A DNA stretch of 64,000 nt from Calcarisporiella thermophila CBS 279.70 (taxonomy: Eukaryota; Calcarisporiellomycota), in assembly GCF_041956535.1 (NCBI RefSeq), contig NW_027192202.1, positions 33,194 to 97,193 of the forward strand, read 5' to 3'. A program made the translations under genes and the position numbers. Below, in pieces: positions 23,666 through 35,242 of the stretch. Below the pieces are notes generated by a model that did no database searches, was not told the origin of the DNA, and saw nothing but the letters and a program-made list of their open reading frames with translations. Position 1 is the first letter of the stretch, and the number at the start of each line of letters is the position of its first letter.

Positions 23666-25295
23666 CTATTCCAACACCACTTTCAAAAAGCCCCGAATGG
23701 TAGGCCGCACCATCTTCTCATTATAGCGCAAAGCCGTTAACGCAAGGGCAAGCCCACTTGCAAAAAGGCCAATCTCGCCTCCCTCTCGGACGATGCGATA
23801 AAGCACAGGCTGATGCCGCTGGAGCACTGCTAGAACACGGCTCATGAAGGGGTTTGTGAGCAGGGCGCGATTTGCAACATAGAGCGCCATCTCGCCGCGG
23901 CGATGTTTATTCTCTATTAATACGGAGAGACCACACAGCCATGTCCCTAATACTACCCCAGCATACTCAAGCCCATCATATTTGAGTCCAAGGACGGGAC
24001 CAACCCGGGATCGTATTAAGCAAACCCCATACCACGAGAGCATAATGAAGGTGGCCAGGAAAGACGAGGATCGAAAGGAACCTAAGAGTACTCGACGGAG
24101 TGAATCAATGGGATTCTGGACAAATTTACGGTGTCGGAAGAGAAGGCTTGGTAGAAGGTGCACTGGCAAATATATCTAATGTTGGTTCCACGTTGAGATT
24201 AGGTAACAGCGTCTACACAAATGAACTTGCAAAATGACCCTACCCCTAGCGATTTGATGAACCCTCGTCCCCAGATATACGCCGCATGTACTTCGCATCC
24301 ACCCCTCAACCCCCCATGTACGACTCGACAAGACACCTGATCGTGAAGAATTGTATTTGCCAAATCCCGCGGCATTCCGCGCTCCTCAGCATAATCACAC
24401 AGGAATTCTTCAAATCCTGTACGCTGACGATAGCGAATCTTCCCTTTCCGCATTAACCGGAGCGCCTCTAGGAGACGTACATCCATGTCGGCCATATTCG
24501 TGATCCACTTGGAATAAGATCTAAATTGGTGTTTAAAAATTAATACCATAAGCTTGATAGTTGTCTTATGAAAATATCCATTACTTTGGCAGTCTATTAG
24601 GTTCATAAAACCAGGCATACATCACTTCTTGACAACTTAACACCATAGCTATGGGAATAAGTCAGCATCCATATTAGCATAAGGATGTTTTAATCTGTGA
24701 AAATGGAGAGAAATTCACCTGCTGTGTCACCGTGCTCAAGTAACCATCCGGGTATATACCGCCGTACCCGTGGCGAATGATATGCCATATGGGCCAAGAC
24801 ATCAAGCCCACGCACCATGGCGAATGTGGTCAACTCAGCCGTGTCTATTCGTCTTTTCAGAAATGCAAGCCCCACCGCAGCGCTCAGCCAAGCGCTCACA
24901 AATGTACGTCCGATGTCGGTGTGAGTCCATTCACGAAGAGTTCGCGCTTTGGACAAATCTATGGGGATATGATTCCTCTGTTTTAGTAGGAGTTCTAAAT
25001 AGGTGTAGCCACCAAAAATAATGGACGAGAAGAGGGCGTAGGGCGATACTCCATTAGTTCCGAGAAGGCCATTGAGGAGAATGCGAAGTATCTGTCGTAG
25101 TAGCACTGAGGGGGATTTCCGAAGACGGATGAGGACCCCCAGGATACGTGGAATGGTGGCCGCTAGATAGCCTATACCGTAGGAACGCAAAAGGGTGCGG
25201 AGCAAAATGCGATGTTCATGAGTGAATTTTGATGTGCTCTTGCAAACGGGAGTAGCTGGGGAGATAGTGTCTGGGGAATTAGATTCGGACTCCAT
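23666..25295 (-). CDS. TMEM135-like multi-pass membrane protein
   Basis: Four exons (24719-25295, 24585-24648, 24244-24520, 23666-24175) join to 475 aa. The second exon supplies AMVLSCQEVMYAWFYEPNRLPK and joins to SYSKWITNMADMDVRLLEALRLMRKGKIRY, and the third holds CRVVHGGLRGGCEVHA with IWGRGF; these blocks are shared by TMEM135 and its fungal relatives. Hydrophobic segments occur in exon 1 (IGYLAATIPRILGVLI, GVSPYALFSSIIFGGYTYL, FVSAWLSAAVGLAFL) and in exon 4 (FLATFIMLSWYGVCLI, YAGVVLGTWLCGLSVLI, GLFASGLALALTAL). The family is linked to peroxisomes and mitochondria and has distant Tim17-like features; its biochemical role is not settled. Exon 4 enters at IYLPVHLLPSLLFR, not at an ATG, which shows that it is a continuation and not a separate gene. 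Confidence 0.85.
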
Positions 25296-26204
25296 ACCTC
25301 ATCAGCTTGAGTGCTCAACCATCTAAATCTACTATGAAGTTTAATGTTGAGATGAAACAAGGTGAAATAAATTAGCCCCGCCGGAAGATTGGAAACACAA
25401 ACTCGTGATTATGAATCTGCGTTCTTGAACTAAGCCCATCCAATTTTAATAGTGAATAAATAGTCATACTGTGCGGTGTGATATTAGATACTGTCGACGA
25501 ATTATGCGATAAAAAGGACACTGGCCATCACGCTCCCTTTGTTTAGGAATCTTCTCTGCCCGCTTCGAGGGCTTGCTAAAATTCGCGTGAGATGTATCAG
25601 GATAGCAGTTGTAGGTTTGTTTTGACAGTAGCATCCAAATTAGGATGATATCTGCCCGCTGTATCACGTCCAGACATGCTGATGTAAATGTAATAGGGGG
25701 GCTTTTGTAGGGAGATCTACTCCATCCTATATTTGAGTTTTTCAATGAAGAGTATAGCCCTCGAGGCTGACTAATGGTCCCGGCGACTGTAAATTGCAAA
25801 TGTAAATTAATAAGAATGCTTGGATCTGCCACTGCTTTAGTGGTCACAAAGTGGCATATGCATTATAACCATCCCAATAATCTGTTTTATGCTTTCGATC
25901 CACTGGACATGATAAAAATGTCCATTTTGTGTATATTACTGGCATGAAGCATGTAAAGCGTCAATAATGTGTTCGAATTCAAATCCATCATTTCAAATAA
26001 ATACATAATATCAGAGTCCCATTTCGATGGGATACCGTGTGAAGTCAGGGTGATTGGCTAGTTACTTTAAAGAATAAGGATCAAAGGATTTCCAATATTC
26101 GGTTTGAAGAAATATCTCAATAGTCGCTTGGGCTATTCCCAAATTTGCATTGCATTTTTAAAAGATTAGCCCTTTAGTAAGAAATAAACAAAATGAAAAA
26201 TCTG
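25296..26204. other. intergenic, no gene supported
   Basis: About 900 bp upstream of the TMEM135-like gene and downstream of DOA1. A minus frame at 25464-25847 starts with GTG, is Ser/Arg-rich without motif and is not called. Confidence 0.45.
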
Positions 26205-29200
26205 TTAAAGAAGCGCAAGGGTTTCTCGCACGGCTCCCAATACGGGCTCCTCGCATCCTTTAGCGATTTTCTCAAGGATTGGCCGAGCCTCCATCAAAAG
26301 TGCGGCTTCCTTGTTAGCAGAGGCTTGGGATATCTACATGACACCAAATTAAAGTTAAATCAAGGTATTGTAATGGATTGGCAGGGTAGGATGCATGCTT
26401 ACCAAAGTTCCGAGAGCGACCACAGCTCTAAATATGTTTTCTGCATCATTTTCGGTCTTTAAAAACTATGCGTATTTCAAGAGAGATATTAATGTAGAAA
26501 ATGTTTCCTGCAGCAATGGTTTACGGCTCTCATTTACCTCTAATATCAATCCCACAAGTTGTAAACCGTTCTCATCTTCTCCCTTCTCACATAAAAGTAC
26601 AGCAATGCTATTAATAATAAAAAGGCAGAATATGGATCAAATAACTCTACAATGAATTATTAAAGCCGTTGTGCAATATATACTTTAGATATACCGTAGC
26701 AAGTGCGAGGCGCGCATTTTTATTCCCAACTCGAGTCCATGCCTCCGCAATAGTATCCAGAAGCTTTGCGCATTCTTTGTCCACCAATGGTCGAGTTTCA
26801 GGAGCGGCAATCAAGTTAGCAATTCCTCTAAGTGCAAGCATCAAATTTGTCTCTTGCTCCTTAGTGGCCAGCGGTGCAGCTACCTCTTCAAGACCAGCAC
26901 CGAGTAGGAAGCCTACTATTGTCTTATCACCATGCTGAAAAGTAGCAGCACATTGTGGGAATTTTGATACGTATAAGCGAAGGAGATCGAGGGCAGGAAA
27001 ACGCATTGCGATAGGCCAGCTTGCCATCTTAATTAAAAGAGAGAGGTCTTGGTCAGAGGAGTGTTGATAGGGAGCATTAAGGTTCTTTAGAATTGAACTG
27101 AGAGTGGAAACTTCGGATTCAGTCAGTGCAGCATCCGGCTATCAAAATTTAAATTCCTATGAGTGTCGAGAGGTGTTCATAGAGTAATATTTTTGATTAC
27201 TTGAGTATTGCGCAACCCTTCGTTCAGCTGAAGAATCTTCTTCTCGATCAACCCTAAGTTCGCTTGCAAAAATGTAAGATAAGATTTTTGAGGGATCAAG
27301 GGCTGGCGAGATTGTGGTGCGGGAGCCTGTGTAATATTGGATCGATAGCTTGCGGCACCTAGAAAACAGATGGATTATTTCACAGAAGCAACAAAGAACA
27401 AAAAAGCAAAAGACTCACCTGTAAAAGGATCTCCAAAAGCTTGGGTTGTCGGAGCAGGGCCGCTTGATCTAGGCGTATATCTTGAGCCTCCTGTGAATGG
27501 GTCCATACCACTGCCAGCAGCTGATTGAGGTATAGAAGAGGGTGTATAGCGTGATGCACCTGTAAAGGGATCGACGAATTCGTTTGAGCCGATCGAAGAG
27601 ACCTGTGCGTTTTTGATGATGAACTCGGCAACTTGATCAAGATAGGATTGTGGAAGCTCATGTTGGTGCAAAAAACGTTGTGCGGCCGTGTATGGGTTTT
27701 CTATTGCACAAAATCCAAGTATTAGTAAAGATACAAAGGAGCCTATAGAAGATCCGCCAAAAAATCTCACCCGTTACGTTGTATGGCAGCTTCAAGTGAG
27801 GTATGCCCTCTCCGATATCAATGGAAAACACATAATCATATTCTTTCCCTTCGTAAAGCTGCTTGCGACTCTCCCCAACCGCATCTACAACCTCTCCAAT
27901 TTTGTGCCACTGCTTATCATTCATGCTCCACTGTTTATGAACACTTCAAATGTCATTAAGGATTACAATGTTGAAAATCAAACCATATTCAGACCTGGTA
28001 GGCTTCTACTTTATCTCCTGCACGTACCATTGCCACTTCACCCTCCTTCTTGCCGGGGCGGTTAAGGGTTTCTGGGAGCTCATCTTTTCTCAGATCTCCC
28101 ACCTGATTTTTGGGAATGGCAAACGAAGATACTAGCTCATTAAAGCGCTATATAAAGCAATCAAATCCAAATTTAGCACCCATGATGAATGGCGCTTATT
28201 TACATCAAATAGACCTTGATTTCTTCTGCACTCGCCACTCGCTCATTTGCACGAGTGAATACTCTAATTATAGAATCGCTACCTCCGCACACTATATCAC
28301 CGTTTGGCAAAGATGATACGGTCCATACAGAAACACAGGGCTGCAACAAGGTCTGAATGCATTCTCCATCTGGATTAGGATAAAAGGTTAGCGAGAGAGG
28401 TAAAATCGAGTACTCTGAATGCGCACAAACTACCTCTCCAAATGCGTACAGAGCGATCCTCTCCGCTTGACACGAACTCGCCCGTTGAAAGTACGTTGAC
28501 TGAATATACAAACGAGGTATGCCCGTGAAGCTCTTGTAAGCACTGTCCATTCAGAGACCATACACGTAGAGAACTATTGGAAAGTCACTGAATATGTAAA
28601 TACAATAGGGGACTGTGCAGTATTTTTAAACAGTACCCATCGTTGCTACAAGAAATGAATCCAACCCCAGGCACTATAGCTAGTCCACGTACGCAATCGC
28701 TGTGACCATTAAAATCGCGGACATGCTTCCCTTCTCGCCAGAGTTTTATTGTCTTATCAGCGGAGCCTAGAAAATGCTTTTTGAACAATCCTTGTTTTGA
28801 CACTCCTAACAAATTTTGCTCACCAGTTAATATCTCAGAATCGCTAAGTGCCAAAACTGCCCATACTGCGTGGGTATGCCCAGTAATTGTGTAGGCACAT
28901 TGCCAATTTTTCCAAACTTTAACCGTGCTATTGATATTGGGAAGGAAAATGTTTAATAGAACGAAATGTAATAAAAAATCTAGAAGAGTGGATACGCTAC
29001 TTATCCCACGAGCCCGAGACGATATGCCCAGAAGGTGAAACTGCTAATGCACAGACATTGTCCTTGTGCCCAACCAGTGTGTAAATGGGCTCTTGAGAAC
29101 GCTCTGGGTCAAAGATATTCACAACTTTATCACTACCACCACTAACGATTAAACCCTGATCGTGGCCAGGCATTGGAGGAACGTAGGCAAGTGAATTAAT

Positions 29201-29471
29201 GAAATTGGTGTGTCCAAGGAATTGGCGTGTCGATTCGAAGCGACCATTGTTAGTATATTTCCAACTTCGAACTGTTTTATCACGCGACGCAGAAAGAATG
29301 ACCGTATCATTAGGTGCTGTAACCGCACGAACCTTGAACGCAATAGAAAAATGGTTAGATATCAAGATGTGTTTAGTATTAGTTTAAATAGATAATGCAA
29401 TGTCAAAAATAGCATACATCCTGTTCATGGCCGGTGAGAATAGCGGAAAGTTGGTATTGATGTTGGCTCAT
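26205..29471 (-). CDS. DOA1: ubiquitin-binding WD40 protein Doa1/Ufd3 (PLAA)
   Basis: Fourteen exons (29418-29471, 29001-29332, 28824-28927, 28637-28766, 28434-28573, 28215-28369, 27995-28147, 27771-27930, 27419-27700, 27201-27358, 26684-27138, 26538-26607, 26403-26456, 26205-26333) join to 791 aa. A seven-bladed WD40 propeller (about 1-300: LTGHEQDV, LGHTNFINSLAY, LVGHKDNVCALAV, ITGHTHAVWAV, FNGHSDCVRGLAI, LHGHTSFVYSV) is followed by the PFU domain (QWSMNDKQWHKIGEVVDAVG...YDYVFSIDIGEG), two copies of a DPFTGxSRYTP element plus a third DPFTG, and the PUL domain (DLLRLYVSKFP to the end, with ALRGIANL and YLNIAVLL). The protein binds ubiquitin through the propeller and PFU and Cdc48/p97 through PUL, and serves ubiquitin homeostasis and degradation. 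Short exons in PUL were placed by phase and family likeness. Confidence 0.95.
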
Positions 29472-30115
29472 ATTAATCAATTAATTCCTCTTGCCAGGAA
29501 TTTGCGCGTATCTAGCTGTAAAGTAGAATAAAAGAGGAATTTGAATTGCAAGTCACGCTTACGTACCTTACACGTCTCTCTTTGTATTAATGATACTGAG
29601 ATGAATTCAATTTTCTAGCCACTTCTCTTTGGACATCTAAATACAAGCATCATAGTCGCTGACAGTCACCCTGACTAGGGTTGCAAGGATTTTCATCTGC
29701 ACCTAAATTTGTGAGGCTCTTTAGAGCTGGATATATAGTTTGATAATATTACGCTGAATGAAGGCCATTTGCAACTATCTTTAGCAATCACTACTGTATG
29801 CTTTCAGCCCTACAAATATTACAAGATATTAGCTATTCAAGTAAAATATGAGTGAGTAACTTCTGTACTAAATAGTTAGCCAATATCACCTCGATCTTAA
29901 GGATAGTTAGTAGTTACTATCATCATGATAACTCCACCGTTATAATATTGATAGTCTTTGGTCTTTCTCCGAATCCAAATTCTGAGCCAGTTAGGCAAAC
30001 TTTGCCACAACTAATTTCTGTGACTTGTAGTCTGGCTGCTGGTGGCAGATTAAGCCATATGCTATTCTCCCGACTCTTTCGCCATTCGTAACATTAATAA
30101 TTCTATATACCACAT
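29472..30115. other. divergent intergenic region (DOA1 / RABL3-like)
   Basis: 644 bp between two opposed start codons, so both promoters lie here. AT-rich; I see no further gene. Confidence 0.5.
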
Positions 30116-31099
30116 ATGTCTTCACAACCATCGCCCGATCCAGTCGATAGAGCACGAATTCTCGTGATAGGTGACGCGGGAGTAGTAAGTTTTTGGCCGA
30201 ATTTTATTCTGAAATTGTCATGATTTTATGTTCGTTACCTGTCCCAGGGCAAAAGCAGCCTAATCCACATGCTATGTCATGAGGAGCCTCTACGTGTCCC
30301 CTCACACACCGTAGGATTTCATATTGATGTCAAGGTAACCTTCTTGCTTTTGTTTTTTGTGCCTATCTTATCTAAGAGGTGCTAATTCATTAAATTGCTT
30401 AGATTTATACACCATCATGGGCGAACTCTCGTCCTATCTTTCTTGAGTTTCTTGAAGTTCCCTCCAATAGCAAACATCCTCAAACATTACAACTGTTACA
30501 ACATCAGCAAGTCCATGCGGTCATTTTGGTACATGATTGTTGTAATTCCAGGAGTTATAAGAATCTGTGGAGATGGATTGAGCGGATCAGTAAATGGGTT
30601 GGTGTAAGAGACGTTATGGGAGGACAAGAGAGTGAGTATAAATAGTCTATCCACTCTCCACCAGTTATCTATGTATAATAATGGCAGCAGTGTTGTACTG
30701 ACAAAGTGAACTTGTTACTACACTATAGGCGACCTTCGGCTCTCTGTACCGATTTTAGTAGTAGGAACTAAATCGGATCTTGCAGTACGGCTGCAAGAAC
30801 TTCAGGGTCGTCTTCGTCGCTGCACTGTAGCAAAAAAATTTGGAGGCGATGCTATTACTCTGTGCGCAATATCGCCTGGGCATTTCACTCCTTCCGCGGG
30901 AGTGACTTATGAGAATATAGTAAAGTTTTTCGATACGGTTGTGGAGCATAGATTCGGTGGTAGTGGAATGAGGAACGGGGTCGGTCGTATTGAACCCGCT
31001 GGCATGAACAGAGGCAAAGGGGGATCTATCCATGGATTTTATGCACATTCGGATTCAGTCGGAGCGCTGAGCAGCAGTTCCAGGCGGTATCCTCTGTAA
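30116..31099 (+). CDS. RABL3-like small GTPase
   Basis: Four exons (30116-30184, 30248-30334, 30403-30631, 30729-31099) join to 251 aa. The P-loop GDAGVGKSSL is rebuilt across the first intron. HMLCHEEPLRVPSHTVGFHIDVK matches the switch I region of RABL3 (NPSWTVG), VILVHDCCNSRSYKNLWRWIERI matches its FVHD...LRRW helix, and PILVVGTKSDL is the G4 motif. The last part, VKFFDTVVEHRFGG, is also RABL3-like. The G3 element that should carry DxxG reads LEFLEVPSN, so the residue that positions water for GTP hydrolysis seems lost. The protein has no C-terminal prenylation cysteine. RABL3 proteins act in Ras-trafficking and signalling in animals; the fungal role is unknown. Confidence 0.8.
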
Positions 31100-31442
31100 A
31101 ATTTAATAGAACTGTAAATTTCTGTTCATATGACACTTAAAGATGATTGCTATTGTTATGAAATAAAAGCATGCTAGAAAAGAATAACAACAAGCGAAAG
31201 TTCAGCAATAAATTTGGTCAAGAGAATGGGTTGAATGCCAAAGTATACATGTGAAATGGTAAGGAATTCCAAAAATAAAAAAAAAGAATTGAGAAATAAA
31301 ATATGCAGCACAGTCATAAACAATAATATATATATAAATAAAAGATGCTGAAAAAATTCCAAAGGAAGCACGCGCTCTGTTTGCTTCCCGCTCTATCTAC
31401 TACACGAAATGTGAGTGTTGTACCTCACTAAAATTGTCTGGG
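31100..31442. other. convergent 3' intergenic region
   Basis: 343 bp of AT-rich DNA between convergent stop codons; a poly-A run and tatata repeats near 31270-31340 probably belong to 3' untranslated regions. Confidence 0.5.
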
Positions 31443-32643
31443 TCATTGTTGATTGAAATTATGGCTGGTCGCTTGAATTCTTGAGCCAAAAGATGGCAGA
31501 GTATTGGTGGTCACTGGCCGCACTTCATGCGATTGTTTCCGTACGCCTAGAGGATTCTTCGAAAAGCTAAGCCGGATTCCGCCGCGAGTGGAGCATTTCA
31601 GAATGGTGCCTTGCAGTTCCATTAGAGCTTGCATCGCATATTCTACGTTCTCGAACTCTACAAAGCACATAGGAGAGTTCCCTTTCGTGCGGAATGAAAG
31701 GCGATGATAACCAGGGCTCCGAGAGAAGAGATGGCGAATTTCCTCCTCGGAGGCGTTGGCCGGAAGATTGCCAACGTAAAGGGTATTGCAGGGTGGATTT
31801 TGATCTGCAGGATTGAGCGAAGGGACTAGCCAAGAAAAAGGATACTGATTTTTTGTGGAGGAGCTGAGGGGGAAGATGGGTGTGACTGGAGAGGGTGGGA
31901 GTGCTAAGGAGTTGCAAGCTGCAATATCATCCTTACCGACACTTTTTCCGAGCTCCAAGGCTCCGAACCCCTTGGTGATACTCCAAATATCACCTGGCGT
32001 AACCGATGGAGTGGAGGTGGGTACTGAACGGGATCTTGGGATGCCATTAAGATCATAAGTATCAGCTTTCAGACTTCGCCTCTGTTCTGTCCCCGACAAA
32101 CTAGTCGATATGTAATTTGAGCTCGTCTCCGTAAATATGTCGTAGTTATACTCTGTGGGAGATAGTAAGTCTGCGGGCAAAGAAAGAGGATTCGGATGTA
32201 GGTCATATGAGCTTAAACCCCCTGTGGAAGCCGGAGGGCTGGGAAACGGCAAGTGTTCGCCAGATCGCTTGATGTGCAAATTCTTTTTGGCCATTTTAGC
32301 TTTGAGTATACTACCCCGTTCTACATCGACTCGTCTCCCACTCAGGATACTAAGGGCTTGAAGTGCCTCCTGCTGAGTGCGAAACTTTGCAAATCCAATC
32401 TTGCCAAATCTCATGGTGAATTGAAGATTAAAAGAGCAAGAAAAATTCCAAACTTACTATTTTCTCCTGAGCCAATTCATTATCCTTTAGTGACGGCAAT
32501 TTCAGAATGGCAGCTTCAAATCCCGGACAGAATGTAAACATATTCTGGAATTCCCGCTCCTTCATATCCTCTGGAAAACCCACCACGAATATTGTGGATA
32601 TTTCCTCAGCGTAGTCAAGAGGCAACGAGAGCGGAAAAGACAT
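31443..32643 (-). CDS. two-RRM RNA-binding protein, Whi3/Scw1 type
   Basis: Two exons (32458-32643, 31443-32399) join to 380 aa. RRM1 begins at about residue 17 ([24 protein letters not shown]2) and crosses the intron to [17 protein letters not shown] (RNP1). A Ser/Pro/Thr-rich linker of about 170 residues follows. RRM2 starts near residue 270 ([23 protein letters not shown]) with [23 protein letters not shown] as its RNP1 part. This plan (early split RRM, long disordered linker, C-terminal RRM with NLP) is that of Whi3, Scw1 and their relatives, which bind mRNAs and control cell size, wall integrity and polarity. The acceptor for exon 2 is chosen by phase; a start at 32643 is the first ATG of the pair MM. 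Confidence 0.85.
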
Positions 32644-33326
32644 CAAGGGTCTAGTAGGGAAGATAAGTCAACACATGGTCCAATTTCAATAGCAAGCTTA
32701 TCTCTGACCTTGTTAATTTACAATGTCGATGTGAACCTTGCGCTCCAAATTTGCAGACTTGGAGCGCTTCCTTTTACGCTTTGGAGAAAGCTTTTTAATT
32801 GTGGCGAAAATTAGTGTACGTCATAGCCATTCGAACCTAAAATCACTCGATAAAGAAAAATCTGCATTTGGTGCTGGTTAAAGTATTCTACAAAGCTTAA
32901 AGGGAAAAGGAGGGGCAAGCCAGCGGAATAAGGAAGGGGGGTTATCCACTGCACCTGCCCTGTCTGGAACAGGAATGAGAGGAGCAATGCCGTTGCAGAG
33001 TGTTTATCTCTCAAACTAATTGCACTTGAGCAACCTACTTTATATACTATGAATACCAAGCCTAGGTTAGGTTATTGAATCGGCGCACGGAATAGAACCG
33101 TTTTCTGTCCCTGTCTTTTTGTCCCTAGCTCCTCTCTTTTCACACTAAATTTCAACCACCCCCAAAAATCCGAAACCACAATCTAACATCCCTTTGCGCC
33201 TACAACTCTTCCTCTCAACGCGTTTTTCGCAATTTTTTTTCTTCTTTCTGGGCGATTTCGACTAAATCCCATTTCCTTGAAAGCAAGAAACACTTCATCT
33301 TCTGATTAGATTATCCGTAGAACAAG
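32644..33326. other. divergent intergenic region
   Basis: 683 bp between opposed start codons of the RRM protein and the Ras gene. Pyrimidine-rich stretches at 33100-33260 upstream of Ras look like a fungal promoter or leader CT tract. A minus-strand frame at 32811-33059 has no motif. Confidence 0.5.
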
Positions 33327-34298
33327 ATGATGCTCTACAAATTAGTTGTTCTGGGTGATGGGGGTGTTGGCAAAGTTAGTATTAATCTTGATTGCCCATA
33401 TTCTGAAATGTCCTTATCTAATTTTTATATCATATTTTTCTCATCCCATTTAGACTGCCTTGACAATTCAGGTACGCGCATAGATGCTCTGAATTTATGT
33501 TCTATTTTACCTATGGTTAATGTTTTTTTTTATACGGTTTAGCTGTGTTTAAATCATTTCGTTGGTAAGTATTTAAATTTAGAGATGGATCAATCATCTT
33601 GATCAGAGATGTCTAAAATGTCCCTGTTCTTGTTTCCCAAAACCTATTTGGTAAACAGAGGTAAGCATCCACACCCCTCATCATTCGGAAACGCTTATCT
33701 TTTGAGCAGTTGTAACCCATGCTTTTTTTAATTGTTGATTCCAGACATATGATCCAACGATTGAGGACTCGTACCGTAAACAAGTGGTTATAGATGATCA
33801 GCCTTGTGTATTGGAGGTGCTCGACACTGCTGGCCAAGGTAATATTGAATGAGCCCAGACCTATAGAGCAAACACGGAGGTTGATTCTGTATTTTCCCCC
33901 CTTTAATAGAGGAATATACCGCTTTGAGAGATCAATGGATTCGTGACGGCGAGGGCTTTCTTATTGTTTATTCCATCACCTCTCGCTCCACGTTTGAACG
34001 CGTAGAGCGTTTCCGTGATCAAATCTTCCGCGTCAAGGACGTCGACCGTGTTCCCCTGATGCTGGTTGGAAATAAATGTGATAAGGTAACGGAACGCGAG
34101 GTATCTCGTGAAGAAGGATACCACATGGCGCGCCGATTGGGCTGCGAATTTATTGAGACCTCAGCCAAAACTTGTGTGAATGTAGAGCGATCATTCTACT
34201 CTGTCGTTCGCATGATACGTGCTAATCGCGAGGGTGCCAACTTCAATAATCGCACAGCAACCAAAGAAAAGAAGAAGAAGAAGTGCTTGATTCTATAG
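33327..34298 (+). CDS. RAS2: Ras-family GTPase, fungal Ras2 type
   Basis: Six exons (33327-33374, 33454-33471, 33543-33564, 33659-33660, 33745-33838, 33910-34298) join to 190 aa. Motifs are complete: GDGGVGKTALTIQ (G1), [18 protein letters not shown] (effector region), [14 protein letters not shown] (G3 with catalytic Gln), VGNKCDK (G4), ETSAK (G5) and a CAAX box CLIL after a KEKKKKK polybasic stretch. The CAAX Cys with Leu at the end predicts geranylgeranyl or farnesyl attachment and plasma-membrane location. [21 protein letters not shown] is nearly the same as Neurospora Ras-2, which signals to MAPK and growth pathways. Exons of 18, 22 and 2 nt are needed. The 2-nt exon AG, flanked by aacag and gtaagc, completes the Glu codon before TYDPT. 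Confidence 0.93.
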
Positions 34299-35242
34299 AG
34301 TTTTTCCAGTTTCTTATATACGGTTAAATTTCCTTTTTATTATTTTTTGGAAGGAGGAAGAGAAAGGAAGAGCAGAAAGAAATTAGGAGAAATGAACGGA
34401 AAATGAGACTAAAAACGAGTGAAGGAAACGGTAGTTAATATCAGTGGCGATACTTTTTCCATTTTTTTCTTTCTTTTCTGTTTACTCTTCTTGCTTCTTG
34501 TATACCTTCTTTCTTTTTTTTTACAATTTCACATATAACTTTTTTTTTTTACTGCGGTCTATCTTTATTATTCTTTACTATTGTTATCTTTCTCTTCTAT
34601 TATTTTTTTTTCTTTTTTCATTTTTTTTTCAACCCAATCCCTTTCTTTATTACTTTTCTCTTTCAATTTTTCAACTTCAACCTCCTTATTGCCTTATTTT
34701 TCTGCATTCTTTCTTTTTTTTTTCAATCGATCTACTTGTTATGTTCCTTATTATATATGTGCTGGAAAGGGCGACAAAAATTCTGTTTTATTATACTATG
34801 TTTTTTTATCTTTTTTTCATGTTTTCTACACTCTGGTAGTAAAGGAGCCGAGACACACTCCATTAAATAGGAGATTACTTTGAGCAGCAATCATGCATAG
34901 AGGAAGTCCTTTGGGTCAAACTCAGAGCAATTCAGAATTCAATGAGACGCTCCAATTTGGTCAAGGATAAACAAACAATATGAATTTCTTTCCATATGCG
35001 ATATCGGAGAGAAAAAAAGCACCGTTTCTCCTATCGATATTTCACCAGCTCAGCTCCCTTCCGTACGATGCTTCAATTTCTCCTTTCCTATACCCTGAGT
35101 TTTCTTTCATCATAGCCTCTCTCTTCATCGTGAATGAGCATCTAGCATTATCCCGTAAGCAGCCCAAGTTCATTGACGAATTACCCTCTTGATTCTGCAG
35201 TTTAGATTAGTGCTGGGTTGAGCAGGAATCAATTCAGTCATC
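34299..35242. other. intergenic with a 400-bp T/C-rich tract
   Basis: Downstream of Ras the plus strand from 34440 to about 34840 is almost all T and C, with many T runs of 8 or more; open frames there are low-complexity artefacts. The remainder leads to the methyltransferase ATG and shows no gene. Confidence 0.6.

Noticed and set aside
25464-25847. 127-codon minus-strand frame
   Set aside because: GTG start and no family likeness; may be chance.
34444-34883. 131- and 100-codon Phe/Leu/Ser-rich frames
   Set aside because: They are translations of the T/C tract; hydrophobicity comes from base composition.
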